A stretch of DNA of 64,000 bases from Helicoverpa zea (lineage: Eukaryota > Arthropoda > Insecta > Lepidoptera > Noctuidae): positions 1,426,001 through 1,490,000 of the forward strand of contig NC_061454.1 of NCBI RefSeq assembly GCF_022581195.2, given 5' to 3'. Position numbers and translations under genes: made by a program. The number at the start of each line of letters is the position of its first letter. The first letter of the stretch is position 1. The notes under the pieces were generated by a model that was not told where the DNA came from, did no database searches, and was given only the letters and a program-made list of their open reading frames with translations. Shown here in pieces: positions 1-11,971 of the stretch.

Positions 1-2116
1 TATTTCTAAATAAAATCGATTCAATCACGTCACTCAAATCGATGCACTCGTACTCGAAGCCGATGAATATCTTGTATGTACCTTGTATGATAAATATAAC
101 CTTCCTGACACCATGGCTTATCAAGAGAACCAAAGTCTCATTCTCATTTGGAAGAAACTTGTTTTTAACGGAAAATTATCACATCACACCTAAGTGCTTG
201 GGGCAGAAGGAACGCCTAATCATTCGACTTCCTACTTCCTTCCTTCGTGAATTTTATGGATCATAGATCACTAGTTTTTCTTGTTAAAGAGTGGACCTTT
301 TCCTGCGCATTTTACACAGTATTTGATGTCAATTTGTAACATATCGGTCGCGGTTACGTGGCGTAGCGTAAGCTAACGTAATGTGCATCGCTAACGTAAT
401 CGCAATGAGCTTGTTAATTGTCGATTAGCTCATCTTTGTTATAGTTGAGAAAGAAGAGTAGAATGCGTTTGATAAAACAATTTATTTGTTAAATAATTTG
501 GTAATTTTAAAATATTCAAACTTATTTAATATATCAAATCTACATATTTTCGAAAATAAAAAACTAAAAATGGAAACTATGTATCAACAGTTTTGCTGCA
601 TCGCAGTCAGCGGGGATCGTGCTCAAGAGACTGGTTGCATTGCCACGCTGGATCGTTGAAATATAGGGTGGCCTTTTGGCCACTAGTGGACTTGTCAATT
701 TCTCGATAGGGTCTGTGGGCACTTAGGCCCCATGGTCCCAAGGTTTCAACATTATTAATTATGTTTTATAGTTGCGGACCTCTGTAGGAAATATAATCCT
801 TTGTAGGATATCTTCCTCGTCCGCCTGTCTGTCCGTCAAGACCTTCCTTCGTCCTTAGGAACATGTAAAGATAAAAATTTTAAATTGTGTAAATACAGAA
901 AATAAGTGTGTGGTTGCCTAGCGTCTATTTGCTTCATTTTGAAACATTTCTCGCTACACTCTACTTATGTATCAAGAAGCAGTTCACACTAATTTGGTCG
1001 TTATTTTCGATAAATAGGACCTAGGTGGATTATGGAGATGATACTAAAATTAGGTACCTAAGTAAAAACCATGGCAACAGCCTATTACACATAAACATGA
1101 AAATACCTATAATAAAGCTATTTGCTATGAACACTTTTGTATACAAAACATTAGTGCATTGCTCGATATAATCGAAATACTTAGCTTCACAGTTACCATT
1201 GTTAGATAATTCAGATATCATCGCGCCATTGTATTAAAGGTAACAGCAGATTCCATGTCGGAAGCCAACGGAATACTTTTTACCACAATAACTGAGGAAT
1301 TCTCTATAATTTTCTATTGTTTAAACAAATGGGAATAAAAAATGTAATAGCTTTTATTATCAAATGAAGTCGTTTGAACGTTTTATTTGTTTTTGATGTT
1401 GTAAGTCTATTGCAGAACTTCAATACGGACTTAGCAGATACTTACTTACTTTGCATATATATTACACTAGAATAAAAAATAAACAGTCTCGTAATATCTC
1501 TTACATGATGTGTTTTCTTGTTGTCCTTTTAGTAGATAGTATTTGTTTCTTGTTCTTTGGCACACATACTTTATTGGGTACACTTACGAATATATTATAT
1601 CTTAGAACTACCTATAATTGAAGTGACATAATGGGCGGTCTTATCGCTAAGAGCAATCACTCTATCGGTTCTCTTAACTCATTTTATATTAAGATTAGAT
1701 CTGCCTAGAGAAGGCACTCTCATCATTTATCGTATATCACAATCTAGATTTAAACTGGTTTCCTTAGTTAGAATTTCAATCATAGGTATAGGTAAAAGGT
1801 AAGTACCTCAAAACCCAGGTTCTTAACAAAACAATTTAATGTTCTTTTATTTTTTTCATTTCAAACTTTTCCTTTATAAAACAAAACCCCATTCACATCC
1901 AGATTATCACTTAGAATCACACCCGATGGCAGATATCCATGGCTTCCCATGGACAGACACGACAATAGAAAACAATAGAATCAAGTGAACACACGGGTTC
2001 TGATGATAAGGTGCCGTGCGAAAGTGTGTTCACAGCTGACCCAATTATTATGCACGTATGTGTAAAAGGGCTATTAAAAGTACTGTTGTAATTGTTTAGG
2101 TTATTTCCTTGTAACG
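1..2116. other. AT-rich intergenic DNA, no gene seen
   Basis: I see no coding exon with splice signals or family resemblance. Open frames are short and of low complexity. A short stretch near 1630-1660 (gcggtcttatcgctaagag) resembles a common lepidopteran repeat tail, but its limits are not clear. Confidence 0.5.
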
Positions 2117-2370
2117 TTGGCCCAGTGGTTAGAGTAACCGCATCTCTAGAACGAAGGAGTGCGTTCGGTTCCAGGCAAGCATCATTGTAATTTTTATCAA
2201 GTTACTTTTTTAATGTGCTTACATTCTAAGAGTATCTTAGACAATGGTGTCAACCATTTCTGAGACCTAGACTAAGTCAGAAATTAACCTGTTTTGATTG
2301 AGAATTTGAAATTGACCTGAGAGGCGTGTGCCCTGCAGTGGGATTGTAAAATGTTGAGAATGATGAACAG
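2117..2370 (+). repeat. tRNA-headed SINE with RTE-like tail
   Basis: The left part has a degenerate pol III promoter: an A-box-like tggcccagtggtta near 2118 and a B-box-like cggttccaggc near 2166. The right part near 2320-2368 (gaggcgtgtgccctgcagtg, then a gaatgatga tail) resembles the 3' end of RTE-clade LINEs. This is the usual composite structure of SINEs mobilised by RTE machinery. The copy is diverged and its exact ends are uncertain. Confidence 0.5.
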
Positions 2371-2612
2371 GCCCGCCGTAAGCGGGCGTGCAGCGCGTGC
2401 ACCGCACGCGGGCGGCACGTCCTAGGGGGCGGCAAATCGAGCGACCTATCACGTAATATTAAAAAAATACAATATCTTTTTACCAATTATTTGATTTCAA
2501 TATTTCCGAACACAGCAATAGCGCTAAGAATATAACTTACACTGCCAGTTTCAGTTACATCTGTTGATCATTTTCAAAATTAAAAATTATTAAAAAAGAT
2601 TTAAGATCAACC

Positions 2613-4105
2613 ATTAGCGTAGCGTGGGGGGAGAGAGCAGGGGGGCAAATGCCCTGGGCGGCACTAATTAGGGGGCGGCAAAATTAACCCATACGGCACA
2701 ATTAAACTATAATTACCTAATAAAAATATTTTTACTAAAAATAGATGAGTAGATTAGCAATAAAATTTCAGAAAAAGCCGCCCTCGCTTTGGTCGTCCCC
2801 TATCAATTTTGACGAGTTCATCCTTTGCATCCCCAAAAAAATTCGCGCTCGCTGCGCTCGCGCCTCCATGTCAGATATCGCAATCAGTAGCGATTTTAGG
2901 GTAGGGCGCGGTTGGGCGACGGCCCAGGGCGCCGGGTATAAGGGGCGCCGCAGGCGCCCCCAACCAATCCTTGATCAGAATGTTACTCCTATTTTTGTTT
3001 TAAATTTCATCAAAGATTGCAACTTACAAGAACTGTACCCAAATGAATGGATAGCATCAGGGCCATTTTAACCTATGGTGCAGCGTGCGCGAATAACCCG
3101 GGCGGCGCGGGCTCAGGGGCGCCGAAGCGAATTTGTGTTTAATTCCGCGTTAAATTTGAGAAATTCTCGAAGAAACACTACTTTTATGTCCCAAAACTCA
3201 AAAATTTTCGCGCTCCCTTCGCTCGCGGCTTCTTCACTTCACAGTCGCTTTTTATTATATATGTTTAGGACTTTTAGTGATCCAAAACTCAAACATTTTC
3301 GGGCTTTCTTCACTTTACAGTTGTTTTTATTTTTCAAGATTTTTTTAGTCTACCCTAACAAAAAGGGAGCGTCGTTTTTAAGTTCTTTTATTAATAACAA
3401 AGTAACTTCTAGTTTCCATATGAACTTTCTTATTTACGTTACTACTTTAAGTCCCAAAATTTTAATACATAGGCGCCATCATCAACAAAGAGTTATGTAC
3501 GTTTGGGCAAAATTTTAAGTAATTTTTGTTTTGAGTTCTAAAATATAACAAAAATTTCGCGCTCGCTTCGCTCGCGCAATCAGAAGACATGTTCCAGTGT
3601 TTTTGCATTCATCAACCAGCAATAACTTATGTACGATTGGGCTACATTTTACGTAATTTTTGCTTCGACTTGTTAACTATAAAAGAAATATTCGCGCTCG
3701 CTTCGCTCGCGCAATCGGTAACTACATGCGTCTCTGTTTTTCGTATGGGTTTGAATTGCAGTTGTAGGGCGCCGTAGAAATCTCGCCTAGGGCGCTGGTA
3801 GAGTAAAAACCGGCACTGATCGCAATTTATCTTTGTTTAATTGTTGAGGCATTCAATTCTGAAAAATCATTTTTCGCTTACGTCCGTTATAGCTTTTTGT
3901 TCACTTTGGCTTTTTATGATATGTTTACTTCATGAAAACTCTAAGGAAAAAATCGCGCTCGCTTCGCTCGCGGCTTCATGTACATTTGCACTTCATTTCT
4001 GTGCATATCTTACTTTTTGACTTTGCTTTGTTAATTTACTGTGGTTTTTATTTGTTTTGTGTCCTTAGACTAAAAAAAATTCGCGCTCGCTTCGCTCGCG
4101 CTTCC
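2613..4105 (-). repeat. repeat region with GC-rich AGCGA-type motif array
   Basis: The left edge (tagcgtagcgtgg at 2617) and the following gggcggca-rich stretch match the reverse complement of the right end of the element at 10626-11963. Six copies of a motif close to ttcgcgctcgcttcgctcgc occur at 2843, 3207, 3556, 3691, 3953 and 4080 in AT-rich spacers. Some spacers (for example 3495-3540) share the gtacgtttgggcaaaat block with the second element. It is therefore the same family in opposite orientation. The right terminus is not clear. Open frames here come from the GC-rich motif, not from a gene. Confidence 0.6.
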
Positions 4106-4367
4106 TTACATATGAAATATGTCTCATGCGTTGACTTTTTCAACGGGAAACCCACCAAAAACCATTAATAACATATTTTACTGAAATTAAACATTGCTAC
4201 AGATATTTAGGTTCGTTAGTTTAAGTTACCCATAATCTGTTCTAAGCACTTTGATATACATTATGTTGGTACCTACCCATTAATCACAATCTTTCAATAC
4301 ATAGGGGCCACTTGGGTAATGATTGCACATATTTTTTTCTGTTGGAAAAGTAAGATGGATATGACAG

Positions 4368-4406
4368 GCCGGGGGGGGGTCCGGACCCCCTGGACCCCCC
4401 CCCCTT
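4368..4406. repeat. poly-G / poly-C hairpin
   Basis: A run of nine G, then tccggaccccc, then tgga and a long C run can fold into a very stable GC stem. It stands alone in AT-rich DNA and probably belongs to a degraded transposon end. No gene is associated. Confidence 0.5.
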
Positions 4407-4777
4407 ATATATTTTTTGACAAAACCCAGTATAATATGTAGTCGTAGGGCGGCATAATCGGTTTTGCACGCGGGCGAACAAACAGCTAGCGGCGGGCCTG
4501 ATGATGAACTAATAAGCCTATTAATCTGTTTTAAAATAGGAACACTAAAGTTGTTATTTATTTTGTATATAGTAGCCAATTTCAAAGCGGCAAAGATCTA
4601 CGATTTGGATGGTCACCCATCCACGGGCGGAACGCGCTATGCGTAACGAAACCGTTGAGTAGTCACTCGTGCGCAGTTAGCCAAGAGCTCTTCTAGTATT
4701 TGCATGATAAAATACTAATTCTATAAAGTAATTTAGTTTACAGCAATCAGAACAAAAACATCTATACTTGTAATATC

Positions 4778-4990
4778 ATCATCTGCTTAGCCTTTTCCCA
4801 ACTATGTTGGAGTCGGCTTCCAGTCTTTCCGGATGCAGCTGAGTACCAGTGTTTTATAAGGAGCGACTGCCTTTCCCGGGCAACCTAATACCTCTTAGTA
4901 AGATTGGTTGTCAGACTTTCTGGCTTCGGACTACCTGTAACAACTGCCAAAGATGTTCAAATGACGGCCGGGACCGATCGATCCGCGATT
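4778..4990 (+). repeat. dispersed repeat family R, near-complete copy
   Basis: The core includes cccaactatgttggagtcgg, cttccagtc, gctgagtaccagtg, gcgactgcc, and ctacctgtaacaactgcc. The same order occurs at 18536-18738 and reversed at 50457-50695. Shorter pieces are at 8781, 27148, 34611 and 60190. It is non-coding. I recognise it as abundant in moth genomes but cannot assign a class from sequence alone. Confidence 0.65.
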
Positions 4991-5324
4991 GACTTAGCTA
5001 AGAGCTCGTAAAAATACTAAGTTATAAAGCTATTTAGTTTAGTACCTACATACAAATAAAAACACCTAAAGTCAAAGTCAATGTCAAAGTATTTATTATT
5101 TGCAAAACATAGGTAAACATAAAATGTAGATCTTAAAATTAAATAAAATAGTGCGCTATGTTCCTGTATGTACCTACTTACTCTTGCAATAACTTGATAG
5201 ATATTTAACAAGTGTTATAAAGACTTGTTAGTTGTTACAACACAATATATACTTAATTCTCTATTATTATCTGGTGTTGCGGTATGCGGAACCATTTCTC
5301 ACATTATATTATATCAACTAGCTT

Positions 5325-5535
5325 CCACCCGCGGCTTAGCCCGGTTTAGAGTTCGGTTATATCGCGTTTCCAAGAGAATTCTTCAAAAGTCCGGGATAAA
5401 AACTATCCTATGTTCTTTCTGCAGGTCAAGTCTATCTCTGTACCAAATTTTTTTTAAATCAGTTCAGTGGTGAAAGCGTAACAGACAGACAGACAGACAG
5501 AGTTACTTTCGCATTTATAATATTAGTAGGGATGT
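5325..5535 (-). mobile_element. Lep1-type Helitron-like fragment
   Basis: Begins near ctagcttccacccgcggctt, includes the caccactgaacc-type segment in reverse, a (acag)n microsatellite at 5488-5505, and ends tttataatattagtaggg. This is the hallmark layout of small non-autonomous lepidopteran Lep1/Helitron-like elements. Other copies lie at 20500, 22783, 26676 and 51227. Confidence 0.6.
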
Positions 5536-7254
5536 TTCTGTCTGAAGATGTTGCGTTAGATTCATAACGATGTTAGTGCAATTTATTAGCTTTGCAAGTC
5601 TTGGGTCAATTTGCAGATACTGAAATTGTTGTTACGACTTTATGCTTGTTAAGAATTGTTTCAATATGGACTTAATCAAATCTTCGCAATATTTGAAACG
5701 TTTCAAGTAGGTATACTTTTGAAAATCTAGCTTCGTTTTGCGTCCTGAGGGAACTAAGTACAAACCGATATTGTTTCGCACTAACTATGCTAATGTTAAG
5801 CTACAAACACAGTCAAAACATATAAAGCAATAATAATGTATTTACTAGGTAGGTACGCAAAAAAGAAGATCACATACAAACAAAAAAAATCGAGTCAAAA
5901 CATATACTTGCGTCACTTTAACTTTTCGGCATCTCCTTTCAAGTAGCGTATTACCGAAATTGCGCTCCGTATCAAATTGTATACGATGCACTATAGTTTT
6001 AATTACATTTCACAAAAACTATCATCATCTCAACATATTGCATTAAGTAAATGACTTAATTTCATCGCAAAACGATCACGTTGCTTAACTTTAAGTTTGA
6101 AGGCCGCACTTTCTATATTTACTTACAGTGTTGTACATTGATGGTAGGTCTGGCCTTTGGTATATTTTTTGTGAGTCAATTACTTCATTTATTTAGGCAT
6201 TACAGCTGTTAGTGTCCAAAGAGTAGGTAATTCATATGCCTGAGTGTTTTCATTGGTTTGAGTCGTAACCTGAAAAAACTCGACCATTTTTTCAGGATGA
6301 CTGTTATTGATTCAGATATTTTTCTAAACAGGGGGAAAGTCTTCATGGAATATCCTCTACCTGGGGTCGGTGGAAGGGTGTGTGACTTTTACCGGCTGAA
6401 AACCACCTAGCGTTGCCTCAGGTTTAGTACTATTTGTTGAGGACACGGGTCATCCGATTCATGTATTTGTAAATCTGAATTGCTATGTGCCAGTTTACCT
6501 AACTGCATAAGATCGAGAATTGGGCGGAATCTAATTAAGTAAATTAGATATAGCTTATTTAAAAACCCAATGAAATAAACTATTTCAACCAAAGTATAGC
6601 CTGCATGGGTACTACCAATTTGTCTATCTATTTCTTTAATTCTAATTAAACTGTTGCAACCACCTTGCGTTGATTTGTAAGTAATAACTAAGTTATTTCT
6701 CAAATCGTTTAAAAGTAAATAATGACTTTAAATAGCCAAAGGCTATAAAAATTCTATAAAAAACTAAGTTTGGCAACGAGATATTAAAATAAGCGTAACA
6801 GCCTAAAGAAAAAAACTAGCAAAGTTTAGTAATTGACACTTTATTAAGTTAGAAATTACAAATATTATAAAGAGAAACTTATATTGTAAAAAAATCATTT
6901 AAGCGGTAGTAATTTAATAAAATCATAACAAAGAAGTATTGAAAAAACCTAAATAGAGTATGTCATTCTGTCACTTTTAGGCTGATTCATGAAAAAAAAT
7001 CTATTCAGATTTGCAATAGTTCAAAGACATTTAACGATAAAGTAAACAACTTTCTGAGTTTCTTATATATACCTCTACTTAGTCACGGAATCGACAATAT
7101 CATACAATTTTACGCAAATTGCACGCGTTATCTACGTCTAATATGTTTTTAATTTTTAAGTAAATAAACGTTTCTTAATTTTAAAGTAAATAAATAAACG
7201 TATTCCTTCTGCTGTCTTTTTGGGGTCAATATACTTACAGCTCTCCTCAGCTTA
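5536..7254. other. intergenic, no gene seen
   Basis: AT-rich DNA with short open frames only. No splice-consistent exon, RNA gene or clear repeat end was recognised. Confidence 0.4.
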
Positions 7255-7624
7255 CTGCCTCATTGGTCTAGTGGTCGCAAGCGCGGCTGCTGTGCTCGAG
7301 GTCTCGGGTTCCATTCCCGGGTCGGGCCGAAATAGCTTTGTGGGTTTTCTTAAGCTTTCACAAAGCATCCCGTAGTCTGGAAATTGGTGATTGATCCACC
7401 CGTGCATCGGAGAGCACGTAAATGTCGGTCCTGCGCCTGATCTCTCTCCGGTCGTGTCGGATTGCCGTCCCATCGGGTTATGAGAGTGAAGGAATAGGGA
7501 GTGCACCTGTGTCTGCGCAAATGCTCGTGCACTATAATATGTCCTGCGCAGCTGGTTGATCTCCTTAAGTGAGAACAGCCGCCGTGGCCGAAATCGGCTG
7601 TGGACGCCATTATTATTATTATTA
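7255..7624 (+). repeat. tRNA-derived SINE with (ATT)n tail
   Basis: A-box tggtctagtgg at 7264-7274 and B-box gggttccattccc at 7306-7318 form a good internal pol III promoter. A GC-rich body with no tRNA 3' half follows, and the element ends with gtggacgcc plus a short (att)n tail at 7608-7624. Length is about 370 bp. The two antisense open frames across it come from its high GC content. It is not a functional tRNA gene because the acceptor and 3' half do not fold. Confidence 0.75.
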
Positions 7625-8780
7625 CTTACAGTTCATGTTACTTATTTGAAATAATCTAATTTATCATATAGATACAGATACACATCTACTACATACAGAG
7701 TCATGTTCATTCATAACCTGACGAAAAATAAAAAAATATCAAAAATCATTAAAAGGCCGTTTTCGTATAGAATTTTCTTCTAACAGATTTACCAGGGATG
7801 TACAAAAATTGTCTGGGACGAAACATGAGGAATGCTATAATATAATAGAGAAAGAAGTATGGAAGAAGAAGATATGCTGTGGTAACAAATGGAATTCGGA
7901 TGAGGAACGGAAGACAATAATCTGGGACGTAAGTTTTTTTTTTTAATAAAGTGATCGTAAAGACAGTCGTGTTACACAAACGGTAATGATTTTAATAAGA
8001 TAAATCTATCGGTAATTGTGACTTAATAACTGTCACAGATAGTGATGTAACCGAAACATATCGAGGAAGTGTAATTGACGAAAATAATATAAATAAATCA
8101 TCGATATTAGCATGAGATAAGGCCACGGAGAAAGGAAAGGAGCGGAGATGCAACAATGCAGGTAGGTCAGGCGCCTTCTTCTAGGTCAAATAGGTGGGCC
8201 CGGCCAAAACGATCAGTTACAGGTGAATTAACGAAGCGTTCGGGTGCTTTCAAGGAATTTTCATAACACAAAAAATAATTGGGTCCAAGGAAGGTGTATA
8301 AGGGCGAAGACAGTAACGTTCGTCGCCCCCGCACACCCGCGTTTTGGCGAACAACTTTCTTAGATTTTCCGTTATGGCACGTCCGCTAGTTATTTTATTA
8401 TCCATGGATGGGGATTACATAATCCTTGTTAACTAGAATTAAAACTAAATCATTATTGGGTGCCTGAAATATTATGAAATGTAATTCTTTTGTGAAATAT
8501 TGTGCCAGTTATTGAAGGAAGTATGATTATTATGAAAGGGTGTGACAACTTACCTAATAGTAATTGCTAGTTAGATAACTTTAATCCACTATATTTTTAT
8601 TTGTCTTAGCTATAGTATTATTTGGATGTTCCGGGTTTGAGTGTAGGCAACTGGTTTATGTTTTTTTTACAGAATTAGATAGAAATTGCCACTACTTTGA
8701 CCGATAGAACCAAATGAACAATAATCTTATCAAAGCTACTTCAGCGACTTTAGCACGCAATATATGTACAATTTTAAGAA
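7625..8780. other. intergenic, no gene seen
   Basis: No coding exon or defined repeat recognised. Confidence 0.4.
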
Positions 8781-8850
8781 GATACTCAGCTGCATCTAGA
8801 TAGACTGGAAGCCGACCCCAACACATTTGGGAAAAGACTAGGCAGATGAA
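8781..8850 (-). repeat. repeat family R, short fragment
   Basis: Contains tactcagctgcatctagat and tggaagccgaccccaacac in the reverse orientation relative to the copy at 18536. Confidence 0.55.
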
Positions 8851-9064
8851 GATACAATTTTTAGAAGATTTTCACGATGTTCTGGGGTCAAATTTCATAA
8901 AAAAGAACTTACTACAGAGCAATAAAGTGCATACTAACAAATAATCATTCCACTCTATGAAACAAACGCAACGGAACGCTCCACAATTCTGAATAAGATT
9001 GATCACCCAGACATCGAACCTAATCTCCACGCATCAAACCTTGAGCAACATAACCATTATTACT

Positions 9065-9555
9065 AATACTTACATAACATTATTACCCGTACTAATAAAA
9101 AAACCGGCCAAGTGCGAGTAGGACTCGCGCAGGAAGGGTTCCGTATCATTATTTGTAAAATGAGCAAAAAAATCTCGTTTGTTGTATGGGAGCCCCCAAA
9201 TTTTTTTTTCTACTTTTCAGTATTTGTTGTTATAGCGGCAACAGAAATACATCATCTGTGAAAATTTCAACTCTCTAACTATCACGGTTCATGAGATACA
9301 GCCTGGTGACAGACGGACAGAGGAGCGAAAACAATAAGGTCCCGTTTTACTCGTTGGGTACGGAACCTTAAAAACTTCTTCTGGCAACTCAAGGTTGCAC
9401 GAAGGGTGACCGTTGCAATTCCACCGGGTAATACACTTTTGACTTTAATACCTACATAACATTATTGCCCGTACAAATCAAAAAGCTTCGTCGCGTAATA
9501 CCGAGGTCGCATGATAGGTGACCGTCGCAATTCCGCCGGTTAATACACTTTCTCT
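9065..9555. repeat. diverged tandem duplication interrupted by a CCGGCC-type element
   Basis: Two copies of a roughly 105-bp unit, each running from cataacattattacccgta-like sequence to ccgggtaatacacttt-like sequence. The first is split by an insert at 9108-9375 that starts accggccaagtgcgagtag and ends gggtacggaacctta. The insert is a common lepidopteran repeat, and a rearranged copy lies at 19187-19535. The second copy runs 9450-9553 without the insert. Confidence 0.55.
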
Positions 9556-10617
9556 GACAAGGTCAGTGAAAGCAGTTATGAGATTTAAGTAAGACTATGA
9601 CTGTGTGATGTATAGTATGTGGTTCTTGTTACTCTTTGGGAGATATGTGCGCCTGGTACTTTGACTGTTTTTTTGCAGGGGAAGACATGTGGGAATCTGA
9701 TGTATGGGATAGGTAATGCCCAGGAAAGCATCAATTTCGGCTAAGGACCTATTATAAAAAAAAAGAAAAACACAAAAAATTCGTGTCTTTCCACAATTTT
9801 TTGCCATGTGTCCAAAATCCAAAATATTGTCAAATGTTTTGAATATTACGATTTATTTAAGTAATTTAAGTCTTGAACCCAAATTGTAAGTACCTATAAA
9901 ATGTTATTTTGAAGGTTCCAATTATAATAACTAAGTAGACCTAAATTCTAGCTTAAAATTACCAAATAATTCCCAAAAAAATTGCCAGAAAAACTGGTAC
10001 AGATAAACACTTGTCAACCCAAATTACAATTATTAGCCAACGACTAAAATTATCAAATTACTCACGGCACCTTAAACTAGATTACTAGGCTTTATCGATT
10101 TTAAAACCGATATCCTATTTCGATTCTTTCTCTAATTTCCAAATCGGCGTTGAAAATCGTTATCAATCACGGCTCGACCTTCCGATTAGTTCCATTACGG
10201 ATCAGGATCGGTTATGCACCGCGTGCGCATTTGTAATCGTGGCGATTCGGCCACAATCGGTTATCTTCAGCGACGGTCATGCAATGCACGCAAGATGTCA
10301 AATGTCGAAAGTAAAGTTACCGGTAACGGATGTTGTATGATGATGGCCATTGATGGCCAATTCTTTTTTTGAATGAAGAGGTTTGTATTTTTACGTCATT
10401 GTTACCTACTTTATTTTAGGCGTTATTCTAAGCATTTCTTCAAAATAATAACGTATTTGGAGTGCCGTAATTACTTGCGGTTGTAGATGTGCTTTTTGGG
10501 GTCAATAAGCGAGATTAAGTGACAGATGATAAGGTTATTATAACTTTTTACTTTTGAGATGATGTCAGCAGAAGAAGAAAAAGACATGTTACGTCGACGT
10601 AGGAAGAGCAGTATCCT
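9556..10617. other. intergenic, no gene seen
   Basis: No exon or repeat recognised. Locally GC-richer around 10160-10310, with no open frame of note. Confidence 0.4.
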
Positions 10618-10625
10618 AGTAGATG

Positions 10626-11963
10626 CAGTGGCGTAGCGTGGGTATCTGCCGCCCGGGGCAGTTGTCGATTTTGCCGCCCCTTCCCGTGTTTTTTTTTAAC
10701 AAGTGTTACTGGCCGTTTGTCATTTTTAACCGACTTCAAAAAAAGGTTTTTTTTTTGTATCGACGTTAAAAATCATCAAATGACCCTTCCCGCTGTGGGT
10801 TAGCAGCGGTGAGGGAGTGTCAGACTCTTACTGACTAAAAACCGTCGTGTTCCGTCGAAGGCCTTTTATGTTCCAGAGCCGCGGTAACGCAGGCTAGCGA
10901 AGTAGGTAACTATAAGTATATATGGAATTGAAATAATTTAAAAAGCGGGGCTACTTTAAACTGTTTAACAAATTAATTTAATTTACGGGACTAACACTTA
11001 AACTAGTTTCCATGGTTGGTTCCATGGCATGTTTCCATTAACTATACCTAAGCGTGAAATTTGGCTTGTATCTAGGTAGGTATTGCTTATAGCATTCAAG
11101 TTTATCTAAACCAGTGAGTGGTTCTTAACCTTTTAGTCATGAGGGACCACTTTAACTAAAGTTTGTCTTGCCGGGGACCACCTCATCGGTTTACCTAAAT
11201 TAGCACTCTGCTAGACGCATGTCGGCAGTTGTGTAGGTAAGCAAAAGCAAATAAAGAAAAACTTGCCTATGTTGTTTCCAAATTCGCGAGCGAAGCGAGC
11301 GCGAAATTTTTATCGGACTTAAACCAAATATTACGTAAAATTTAGCCCAAACGTACCTACTTAACTTTTTGTTTGTTGACAGATGCAAAAACAAGGGCGT
11401 AGTTTTTTTGAATACGCGAGCGAAGCGAGCGCGAAATTTTTAGCGGACTTAAAACAAAAATTACGTAAAATTTTGCCCAAACGTACTTAACTTTTTGTTT
11501 GTTGACAGATGCAAAAATAAGGGCATATCGTTTTTGAATACGCGAGCGAAGTGAGCGCGAAATTTTTAGCGGATTTAAAACAAAAATTACGTAAAATTTA
11601 GCCCAAACGTACTTAACGTTTGTTTGTTGACAGATGTAAAATTTAGCGCATACAGTTTCTGAATACTACGCGAGCGAAGCGAGCGCGAAATTTTAATTAT
11701 TTTTTAGTTAAGACTCAAAACCAAAATTACGTAAAATGTAGTGTTACGTGTGTTTTAAGTACCAAATTTTAACAATAATTAATTTTAAGTTTAAAAAGTT
11801 TCAACTTTCTTGTTTAATGTTTTGTTATTGTTAGACAGTTTTATGTAGCGGCGCTCATACTAGTTGCGAACAATTTGTTTTTTAATTGGCTAAATTTTGC
11901 CGCCCCCTAAAAGCTGCCGCCCGGGGAATTTGCCCCCCCTGCCCCCGCCACGCTACGCCACTG
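10626..11963. mobile_element. non-autonomous hAT-like DNA transposon with internal AGCGA-motif array
   Basis: Terminal inverted repeats of 16 bp (cagtggcgtagcgtgg) lie at 10626-10641 and 11948-11963. They are flanked by a perfect 8-bp direct repeat, agtagatg, at 10618-10625 and 11964-11971. An 8-bp duplication with CAG-type ends points to the hAT superfamily; P elements also make 8 bp. No transposase frame is present. The interior holds four units of about 125-130 bp, each with cgcgagcgaagcgagcgcg (11286, 11416, 11541, 11670) followed by a conserved ttacgtaaaattt / cccaaacgta segment. A dispersed repeat at 10728-10910 (shared with 40265-40430) lies inside. Confidence 0.75.
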
Positions 11964-11971
11964 AGTAGATG

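Noticed and set aside
4464..4670. Stretch tggatggtcacccatccacg looking like part of a 5S or tRNA-type gene
   Set aside because: No box A/C arrangement or fold of a complete RNA gene could be made around it; treated as repeat debris.
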